Positions 44,880 to 52,465 of a stretch of DNA of 64,000 nucleotides are shown here, piece by piece. Where the stretch lies: NCBI RefSeq assembly GCF_015550595.1, contig NZ_JADNBB010000008.1, positions 62,001 through 126,000 of the forward strand, given 5' to 3'. Positions within the stretch are counted from its first letter, which is position 1; each line of letters opens with the position of its first letter. Under the pieces are notes generated by a model that saw only the letters and a program-made list of their open reading frames with translations, was not told the DNA's origin and searched no databases. A program made the translations under genes and the position numbers. This DNA is from Parabacteroides goldsteinii (GTDB taxonomy: Bacteria > Bacteroidota > Bacteroidia > Bacteroidales > Tannerellaceae).

Positions 44880-44984
44880 AAAAAGATTCAAATGATCAAT
44901 TATAAATTGACTTGGAGAGAAGATTGTGTTTATTATGACGGTCAATTTTTGCAACGCAAAACAGTTCCTTGGGAGAAACTATAA
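44871..44984 (+). CDS. Possible 37-aa small protein
   Basis: The short frame starts MKQKKIQMINYKLTWRED and ends QRKTVPWEKL. It has balanced composition and sensible codons, but no family is recognised and no clear promoter precedes it. It could be the C-terminal relic of a longer gene. Confidence 0.3.
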   Translation: MKQKKIQMINYKLTWREDCVYYDGQFLQRKTVPWEKL

Positions 44985-44996
44985 ACATTTATTTAA

Positions 44997-45047
44997 AAAG
45001 ATACAGATACCAATTTGCTTTATTATTGCGAAAGTATCTGTATCTTT
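44997..45047. promoter_or_regulatory. 14-bp palindromic operator-like site before the DUF1848 operon
   Basis: AAAGATACAGATAC at 44997-45010 is the exact inverse of GTATCTGTATCTTT at 45034-45047, with a 23-nt spacer. Each arm is itself a GATAC direct repeat (GTATC in the right arm). The right arm contains TATCTTT plus A, a near-consensus -7 box, with TTTG at 45014-45017 upstream. This suggests an operator overlapping the promoter of the cassette starting at 45172. Confidence 0.5.
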
Positions 45048-45171
45048 AGAGAGTAAAATAAAAACAGAGTAGATTTAATTCTACTCTTGAATTATAATAA
45101 CTTCACTGTAATGTGATATATAGTTACCATATTTTATTTCAATCATTTAAAAAAGGCTCTAAATAACAAAA

Positions 45172-46260
45172 ATGGCTTGGAGGAAGATAACAATTACACT
45201 CGATAATGGGATTTGTACCGATGCACAGGCCCCTGAAATCGTATCAGCAAGTAGAAGTACAGATATACCGGCATTTTATGCAGACTGGTTTTTCTATCGC
45301 CTTGCTAAAGGATATTCAGCATGGACAAATCCCTTTAACGGGAAAAAAAGTTATGTCTCTTATCAGAATACCCGGTTTGTTGTTTTTTGGTCGAAAAATC
45401 CGGAAAAGCTTATTCCTCATCTTGATGAATTGGCACAGCATACTCCAAAAATCAACTGTTATATTCAATACACCCTAAATGATTACGTTGAAGAAGGGTT
45501 AGAGAAAGGCGTTCCATCCCTCAATAAGAGAATAGATACCTTTAAAAGGCTTGTCGATAAATTGGGTAAAGGTCATGTCGTTTGGCGTTTTGATCCATTA
45601 TTGCTTACAACCCACATATCTCCCGACAAGTTGTTTAAGAAGATAGAGAATATTGGGGACCAGCTGTTGGGCTATACTGAAAAACTTGTTTTCAGTTTTG
45701 CGGATATTGAATCATACAAGAAAGTTAGGAATAACTTGATTAACAACAATATCCCTTATCAGGAATGGGCGGAAGATTTGATGGTTGACTTTGCTAAAAA
45801 ACTTTCAGAACTTAACCAACGTAAAGGATGGAATTACGAACTTGCCACCTGTGGAGAAAAGCCTATCTTCAAAGAATATGGAATTCTACCGAACCATTGC
45901 ATTGATGACAACTTGATGATTAGATTCGCTTGGCAAGATTCGGCGCTGATGAAGTTCCTTGGGGTTGAGATAAGGCAAAAGAACCTACCTCAAAGCCTAT
46001 TTGGTGAGTCAGAAAAAGTCCCTTCTGATGCTATTATGCTGGATGATGGCATTCACTATGCCATTAAGCGAAAAGATAATAAAGACAAAGGCCAACGAAC
46101 ACTTTGCGGTTGTATGGTGAGCAAAGATATTGGACAATACGATACTTGTCCACATCAATGCGAATATTGCTATGCAAATACAAGTAAGCAGACAGCTATT
46201 GCGAATTTTAAATCAGCCATAGCAGCAGGGCTTAAAGGCGAAACAATAACCGGAAAGTAA
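45172..46260 (+). CDS. DUF1848 family protein with radical-SAM-like cysteine motif
   Basis: The 362-aa protein has the DUF1848 opening (IVSASRSTDIPAFYADWFFYRLAKGY) and WSKNPEKLIPHLDEL, IQYTLNDY and WRFDPLLLT segments. Near the C-terminus C312-G-C314 is followed by SKDIGQYDTC and C326-x3-C330-x2-C333 (CPHQCEYC), the spacing of a radical-SAM 4Fe-4S site, although such motifs normally lie at the N-terminus. Related proteins are annotated as putative repair or radical-SAM proteins; no reaction is established. Five bases separate it from the helicase gene, so the two are co-transcribed. The gene is visibly more AT-rich than the PUL genes. Confidence 0.85.
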   Translation: MAWRKITITLDNGICTDAQAPEIVSASRSTDIPAFYADWFFYRLAKGYSAWTNPFNGKKSYVSYQNTRFVVFWSKNPEKLIPHLDELAQHTPKINCYIQYTLNDYVEEGLEKGVPSLNKRIDTFKRLVDKLGKGHVVWRFDPLLLTTHISPDKLFKKIENIGDQLLGYTEKLVFSFADIESYKKVRNNLINNNIPYQEWAEDLMVDFAKKLSELNQRKGWNYELATCGEKPIFKEYGILPNHCIDDNLMIRFAWQDSALMKFLGVEIRQKNLPQSLFGESEKVPSDAIMLDDGIHYAIKRKDNKDKGQRTLCGCMVSKDIGQYDTCPHQCEYCYANTSKQTAIANFKSAIAAGLKGETITGK

Positions 46261-46265
46261 AAAGA

Positions 46266-49200
46266 ATGAGTGCATTTATTGATAATCTAAAGCAAACAAA
46301 ACATATCTCATTCAGTAGCATGAGGTATGTTGCTATGGAGTATCTTAGAACAATAAGTAAGGTGCAACAAGATACGATATACGAAGAACTTCAAAGAGGT
46401 AAAGGAGTCCTTGATGACGATGAGCATCTAGATATGTATCTCAAAAGCTTTGGAAAGATGCATGAAGCCAAATTGCATGAGGCTTTCGAGTGTTTGCCGT
46501 CTACTATGGATTTTGAAAATACATTGTTCGAAATCTATGATTGGGGCTGCGGACAGGGCACTGCCTCGATTTGTTTATTGGATTATTTTGAAAACAACCA
46601 CATTCAAGCTAAAATAGAACGCATAACTTTGATTGATCCGTCAAAAGCTGCACTAGATAGAGCCCAATCAGTAATTGCTATTCATCATCAGAAGCCAATC
46701 GAAATACGTCAAGTACAAAAATGTTTTGATTCTCTTGTAGAAAATGATATAGTAGGTAGAGTAAAACATAAATTGCATCTGTTTAGTAATATTCTTGATG
46801 TAGAATTCTTTGATTTATCTGAGTTCATTCACCTCTTTCAGAAGAGTATAGCAGGAGACAATTACTTTATCTGTGTAGGTCCTTACTATACGAACAACAA
46901 GAGAGCGGATGAGTTCATTGCAGCAGTATGCCCGGACACAATTTTTGCTATTCAAAATTATGAAAAGGGTAAATGGATTAATGATTGGAGTATGTCTCTT
47001 CGTGAGTTCTCCAAAAATATCGATAAGGTTGAAGAAGTCAATACTATCAGAAAACGTATTGCCGAATTTAAGAAAAGACAGCAGTTTTTTGCCGGCTATA
47101 TTATTGATGCTGTATCAGAAGAGTTGTCACAATATGATACAGAGAATACAGAAAAACTTCTTAAATCAATCGCAGCTTTTGATGTAATATCTAATAAGCC
47201 ATTTGACTTACCACAAGATTTGGATTCAAAATGGGCTGTTGTAAATAATATCGTGACAAGAGGAATTCCTACTCTGGCCCCTGTCTTTTTGGAAGAAATA
47301 TTCTCAAAAATATACGGAATATCTAGTGTTCCAGATGCTGATAGCCCTTCACTGAGATATAAATCCAATGGGACACTTAGTGGGGGAATTCTATTTGAAG
47401 CTCTTCACGTGATTGATCCACGATTCTCAACTGAGTATTATAATGGGGATATGCTTGAAAGTTCATTTGAAAAGGCTTTTATCGAAAATAAATTCAAACA
47501 TGAAAATAGTGAATATCTAATTCAGTTGTTGGAACCCCAACGTTGTCTTTCTTCGTTAGTCCGTATTCCTGATAAACAATTTGTATATGACAGACGTGTT
47601 GATTTTGCATTGGAAATGCCATATACTAAGAGTGATGAGACCTCAACCGGCGAATCTCCTGTCGGTTTCATAATTGAGGTGGATGGTTCATTATACCATT
47701 CAAACATATTTGATAGAATTAAGGATGAACGCCGCGATAGAATGACATCCCAAAATCATTGGGATACTTATCGGCTGACAAATTTGTTAGACAATTCTTT
47801 TATTGACAATTGGGAGCATGAAGCAGCTTTCGTTGATTATCTCAGTATTATTAAACAAAACTATTCTAAAAAAATAGAGGGTGATTGGAGAAGCTATCTT
47901 GAAATGGCATTGGCTCCTTTTGCAATTGCTCGTATTCAAAAAATGCTTATCGAAGCTATTCTCTGCGGACATTTAACCATGGAGACTGATTCGTGGAGGT
48001 TTGCTGTCATAGAAAGGGATATACCTTGTGCAGCAATAGCCATAAAAGACTTGCAAGATAAATTTGAGCATCTGGCAGAACTGGATGGAACTGACATTAA
48101 GCTTCCCTTTATTCGGCTGGATATAATCTCTACGGACGAATTTAAGAATTCCAAGCTTCATCTTGGAAATAGGGTTTATACTGAACAACCTGAAGGAAAA
48201 TATGACCTTTGCATTGATATATCGATGCTTTTGCGTGCTCAGATTGATTCACTGCCTATGCGCATTGATGCAGATACATATTACATTGCTCGCAGTTCTC
48301 ACTACAAGAGAGAGGAAAGAAGAATATACAGCGCTCGCAGTATAAACTACGTCCCATTGGTCAATAAGAATGGAAGAGGTGAATATACGGATTTAGAGGG
48401 ACCCAAAAAGGTCCTGACTTATTTTCTTAATGAAGTGTTTCGTAAACGTTCTTTTAGAAAAGGTCAGTTGCCTATTATAAGTCGTTCCTTATCTAATCAC
48501 ACAACCATAGGATTGCTTCCTACTGGAGGTGGAAAGTCCCTTACTTATCAAATATCATCAGTCCTTCAACCTGGTGTTACTTTAGTTGTAGATCCTCTTA
48601 TTTCCCTTATGGTGGATCAATGTCGTGGACTAACGGATATCAGAATAGATGCTAGTGCTTGTGTAAATAGTACGCTGAAAAGAAAAGATAGAGAAAGCAA
48701 TCTTAACCAAATGCAAAATGGAAATTTGCTTTTTATACTTCTGTCTCCTGAAAGATTCATGATGACGAATTTCCGTGAATCTCTTTATAAAATGTCAACA
48801 AAGAACAATGTTTACTTCTCCTATGGAGTAATTGACGAGGTTCATTGTGTTTCTGAATGGGGCCATGATTTCAGGCCTTCCTACTTACATTTAGGAAGAA
48901 ACATGATTCGGTATATGTGTACAAAATCAGGAAAGCCAATATCCATAATAGGATTAACGGCGACTGCTTCTTTTGATGTCTTAGCTGACGTGGAACGAGA
49001 ACTTACATTGGGGGGCGATCTGTCGTTTGATAGCGAAGCCATAATCAGACCTGAAAATGACACCAGACCTGAACTCACTTATAAAGCTGTTCCGGTAAAT
49101 GCTGATTTCTCAACTATCAGAGATATGCATCAACCGACTTTACTGATCGGTGATGAATGGACTATAAAAGGATGTGTGGCAGAGGCTAAGAAAAAGGCAA

Positions 49201-51443
49201 TTCGAGAGCTTTTTGATGAAATACCCCACGACTTGGAACGCTTAAATGAGCATGGGACTTGTAAGATTACTAATTACATACCTGATGAATTTTACGAGCC
49301 CGATGATAATCAATTATTCCCATATGCAGGTATCATATTCTGTCCACATAAAAGAGGCACATTTGGTGTCATTGATACTGATACTACACAAGGCATAGCT
49401 TCTTATATATTATGTTGTAAAGGCGATCTTCATGTTGGAACGTTTGTTGGAGGTGATAAGCCAAGTGGAGATATGAAATCGTTCAATGATAATGAGCAGA
49501 ATGTAATGGTGGCCACAAAAGCTTTCGGTATGGGGATTGATAAACCTAATGTTAGATATACGATTAACGTAAACCATCCATCTTCAATAGAAAGCTTTGT
49601 TCAAGAAGCGGGACGTGGTGGGCGTGACCGTAAAAATGCTATATCCTATTTGTTATATGAATCAACAGAATTCATCAATCTATCCGTTGATAAGATTAAT
49701 GATATTCGTTATATCATGGGAAAAGAAAATGATCCGATTTGGTTGTGGAACTATCGGAATAGATATATACTGGCGGAAGACTTAGCCACGATTTGTTTTG
49801 AAAATGGTTGCAATTCAAGCCAAACCAATCAGATTATCACTATTTGTAAAGGGCATGGTTTCTATGAAAACGTTGATAAGAATATAGAGCTTTGGTTTCA
49901 TAATAATTCATTTAGAGGCCTGTATAAAGAAAAGGTTATCTTAAACGAAATGACAGATCGTATTCTCAATACAAAACCAAGCCGATTTCTTGAAGTTCAG
50001 GAAAAATTGCGAGATAACCTTGGGTCTACAGATTATAGAATCAGATTGAATGTCGCTAAGAATTCGTTGCAGGTCGTATCTGAAGATGATGGATCCAAGC
50101 AATACGGCTATTTATTCCTGGAAAATCTTCATGTTACTTACAAGTTTATAGGTTTTGATATGGCTTTGTGTCAGTCTGTTATGAGCGAACTGGTCTCAAT
50201 CTTACATGATTATCCGCAACATGATGCTGCTTGGCTTAATCATCCCATTGATGATCTTGAAGTAGATGATTTCGGTATTTATGCTGCTATCAAATCAATG
50301 GGACAAGATGACTATATTTATGTTACTGTTTCGTGGGAAAACCAAATTCAGCAGAATTATGATGTATTTGTGCAAAATATTTATGAGGCAATTCAACAGA
50401 TTGCAATAGCTCAACAATGGAATATACCGAACGAACAGAAACATGGTTCGCTTAAATTGGATAAAATAAATGACTTTGATTCTCTTCTTTCAAAAATTGC
50501 TAAAATATCAGAAGACCCACGATGGCTGATTTATCATGCTAATACGGATATATATAGGCCATTACAAAATGCATTCTGCAAAAAAAGAGATAAGGATGAT
50601 ACCGACAAGGCTATCTATAGAATGTGTTGTGTCGGTTTGGTAGAAGATGTTACTATTGATTATGGAACACAAACCTATCAATTAATGATAAAAAAACGTG
50701 ATGATCAAGAATATCTTGGTTATATGCTTGATTTCTTTAAAAAGTATTATTCGTCAGAGCAAGCAGAAGAGAAAGTTGCTGAAATTCAGAATCAAAAGGG
50801 GAGAAATATTCTTGATAAATGTTTATCATATTTAGCCAGTTTTGTCTACAATAATTTGGAGAAGAAACGATTTCGCGCTATTGAAGATATGAGATTGGCA
50901 TGTGAAGATGGTATTGAAAAAGGAGAAGATTGGCTGAAAGAGTTTATTCACTTATACTTCAATTCAAAGTATGCTAGGGATGATTATAAGATTGATGGAA
51001 ATCCCTACTCTTTGAAAATGGATACGGATAAGAAAACAGAAAGTTTCGAACTCGTTAGAAAGTACATAAAGGCCATGCGTACAGATTCTTCTGGGAGCGA
51101 AGTTGATAATGTAAAACATCTCTATGGTGCAACTTTATTGGTATTGAGAGCACACCCTGAGCACGCTGTATTACACTTATTAAGAACATATTGTATAGCC
51201 TTTTTGGGTACGGGAACCAATGCGACATTGCAAAAAGATGCACTTTCAAGCTATGTAGATGGATTTATACAGCTTGATAAATCAAAAAATATCAATGTAA
51301 TGGGACTAATTGGCGAGTATAATGCATTTCTTTCAATCTCAAACGACGATTATGTGAAAAATAAAATCCTTAAGGAAGGAAAGGATCTCGTAATGTTGTA
51401 CAAACATGGAAATTGGTTCGATGATTTCACTGATAAGTATTAA
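46266..51443 (+). CDS. Methyltransferase-like / PDDEXK nuclease / RecQ-helicase fusion
   Basis: The 1725-aa protein combines three modules. Residues about 60-250 look like a SAM methyltransferase fold (IYDWGCGQGTAS at 90-101; D92 starts motif I). Around 430-520 lies a DUF559/Vsr-like PD-(D/E)XK nuclease: D446, then E471-V-D473-G-x-x-x-H and an RIKDERRDRM helix. Residues about 720-1150 are a RecQ-type helicase: LPTGGGKS (K757), DEVH at 857-860 followed by CVSEWGHDFRP, GLTATAS, FGMGIDKPNVR and QEAGRGGRDR. The last 570 residues, helical and charged, match nothing I know. The combination suggests nucleic-acid surveillance or phage defence, which is inference. Confidence 0.82.
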   Translation: MSAFIDNLKQTKHISFSSMRYVAMEYLRTISKVQQDTIYEELQRGKGVLDDDEHLDMYLKSFGKMHEAKLHEAFECLPSTMDFENTLFEIYDWGCGQGTASICLLDYFENNHIQAKIERITLIDPSKAALDRAQSVIAIHHQKPIEIRQVQKCFDSLVENDIVGRVKHKLHLFSNILDVEFFDLSEFIHLFQKSIAGDNYFICVGPYYTNNKRADEFIAAVCPDTIFAIQNYEKGKWINDWSMSLREFSKNIDKVEEVNTIRKRIAEFKKRQQFFAGYIIDAVSEELSQYDTENTEKLLKSIAAFDVISNKPFDLPQDLDSKWAVVNNIVTRGIPTLAPVFLEEIFSKIYGISSVPDADSPSLRYKSNGTLSGGILFEALHVIDPRFSTEYYNGDMLESSFEKAFIENKFKHENSEYLIQLLEPQRCLSSLVRIPDKQFVYDRRVDFALEMPYTKSDETSTGESPVGFIIEVDGSLYHSNIFDRIKDERRDRMTSQNHWDTYRLTNLLDNSFIDNWEHEAAFVDYLSIIKQNYSKKIEGDWRSYLEMALAPFAIARIQKMLIEAILCGHLTMETDSWRFAVIERDIPCAAIAIKDLQDKFEHLAELDGTDIKLPFIRLDIISTDEFKNSKLHLGNRVYTEQPEGKYDLCIDISMLLRAQIDSLPMRIDADTYYIARSSHYKREERRIYSARSINYVPLVNKNGRGEYTDLEGPKKVLTYFLNEVFRKRSFRKGQLPIISRSLSNHTTIGLLPTGGGKSLTYQISSVLQPGVTLVVDPLISLMVDQCRGLTDIRIDASACVNSTLKRKDRESNLNQMQNGNLLFILLSPERFMMTNFRESLYKMSTKNNVYFSYGVIDEVHCVSEWGHDFRPSYLHLGRNMIRYMCTKSGKPISIIGLTATASFDVLADVERELTLGGDLSFDSEAIIRPENDTRPELTYKAVPVNADFSTIRDMHQPTLLIGDEWTIKGCVAEAKKKAIRELFDEIPHDLERLNEHGTCKITNYIPDEFYEPDDNQLFPYAGIIFCPHKRGTFGVIDTDTTQGIASYILCCKGDLHVGTFVGGDKPSGDMKSFNDNEQNVMVATKAFGMGIDKPNVRYTINVNHPSSIESFVQEAGRGGRDRKNAISYLLYESTEFINLSVDKINDIRYIMGKENDPIWLWNYRNRYILAEDLATICFENGCNSSQTNQIITICKGHGFYENVDKNIELWFHNNSFRGLYKEKVILNEMTDRILNTKPSRFLEVQEKLRDNLGSTDYRIRLNVAKNSLQVVSEDDGSKQYGYLFLENLHVTYKFIGFDMALCQSVMSELVSILHDYPQHDAAWLNHPIDDLEVDDFGIYAAIKSMGQDDYIYVTVSWENQIQQNYDVFVQNIYEAIQQIAIAQQWNIPNEQKHGSLKLDKINDFDSLLSKIAKISEDPRWLIYHANTDIYRPLQNAFCKKRDKDDTDKAIYRMCCVGLVEDVTIDYGTQTYQLMIKKRDDQEYLGYMLDFFKKYYSSEQAEEKVAEIQNQKGRNILDKCLSYLASFVYNNLEKKRFRAIEDMRLACEDGIEKGEDWLKEFIHLYFNSKYARDDYKIDGNPYSLKMDTDKKTESFELVRKYIKAMRTDSSGSEVDNVKHLYGATLLVLRAHPEHAVLHLLRTYCIAFLGTGTNATLQKDALSSYVDGFIQLDKSKNINVMGLIGEYNAFLSISNDDYVKNKILKEGKDLVMLYKHGNWFDDFTDKY

Positions 51444-51462
51444 CAATAAAAATATCAACTAT

Positions 51463-52248
51463 ATGGATTACAATATAAATAACGCATTAGAGAATTTGGA
51501 GAAGAATCTGCAAAAGGTGGATTCGGCTCGTGAACAGGTTGAAAAGACTGTAAACGCATACTCTCAGCTTCAAGGAAAAGTTGAAGTATGTACTAATTGC
51601 TTCCATGACCTTGCATCAAGTGTAGAGGCATTGATATCTATAGCTAAAGAACACCGGAATTCTATTTCAACAGAAATGAATTCATCTTTAGTCTCAATAA
51701 AAGAATCATGCGACAAAATTAATAAATCATTTGATGACTCTTGTGGAAAAGCAGCATCTAATTTTGATGAGAAAGCTACTAAGAGTGTGATTCAACTTAA
51801 CGAAAACATTGATAGCCTTAAAAGACAAATCAGTGGCTTAGATTCCATTGAGAAATCTTTTGCTTTATCAATGGATCAAATACGATCTTTAAAGATAAAG
51901 ATTGAAAATATTGCTGAAAATTTGGATTCATCTCAATCTTCTCAGGATGATTTACTCAATGCAATAGATAATAATGTAAATGAGTGCAAACGGATGATTG
52001 AAACTGTCACAAAGGGGTTGTTGCGCAAACAAGAAGAACTGCAAACTCTGATTGGCACAAAATCGTCAGAAGTATCATCGTGCATCAATGAATCCTCCAG
52101 TAAAACACAGAAACTCTTATCTGAAAGCAAAGATAGTATAACTCAACAAAACAATATAAATGCCAAAATGATTGCTAAGAGTCATAAACTGATCTATTGC
52201 ATAATCGCTCTTATAGTTATAGATATAGTGATGCACTTCATAATATAA
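51463..52248 (+). CDS. Coiled-coil protein with C-terminal membrane anchor
   Basis: Starting at 51463 the product is 261 aa; the frame is open from 51406, but that start lies inside the helicase gene, whereas 51463 is 19 bp after its stop. Almost the whole protein is heptad-like coiled coil (INNALENLEKNLQKVDSAREQVEKT onwards; many Ser/Asn/Lys/Glu) and it ends in one membrane helix (LIYCIIALIVIDIVMHFII). A tail-anchored coiled coil resembles methyl-accepting or tethering proteins. It may link the fusion helicase to the membrane or act as an effector or sensor. No family is recognised. Confidence 0.7.
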   Translation: MDYNINNALENLEKNLQKVDSAREQVEKTVNAYSQLQGKVEVCTNCFHDLASSVEALISIAKEHRNSISTEMNSSLVSIKESCDKINKSFDDSCGKAASNFDEKATKSVIQLNENIDSLKRQISGLDSIEKSFALSMDQIRSLKIKIENIAENLDSSQSSQDDLLNAIDNNVNECKRMIETVTKGLLRKQEELQTLIGTKSSEVSSCINESSSKTQKLLSESKDSITQQNNINAKMIAKSHKLIYCIIALIVIDIVMHFII

Positions 52249-52342
52249 TCTGAAAAATACAAGTTTGTTTGATTTGTTCGTTATCTAGTTTCTTTTTTAG
52301 CTTGATCTTTGCCTAAAAAAGGTGGAGAAATCCTCTGTGGAA

Positions 52343-52376
52343 TTTGGATAGGAGTCCAACTTATTTTGTATCTTTG
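52343..52376 (+). promoter_or_regulatory. purL promoter
   Basis: TTTG at 52343-52346, 22 nt, TATCTTTG at 52369-52376. The leader to the ATG at 52466 is about 80 nt. Confidence 0.6.
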
Positions 52377-52383
52377 CACCTTG

Positions 52384-52440
52384 TAAGCGAGAGGGTATAC
52401 CCCAGCTGATTACAGAACGGACGGAAATCCGTCGCACACA
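52384..52440 (+). promoter_or_regulatory. Possible structured leader of purL
   Basis: The 5' leader holds a perfect GGGTATACCC palindrome (52393-52402) and a tight hairpin GACGG-AAAT-CCGTC (52420-52433). It does not match the purine riboswitch that I know. A regulatory role is possible but unproven. Confidence 0.3.
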
Positions 52441-52465
52441 AAGAATATCTTAATAAATCGACGAT

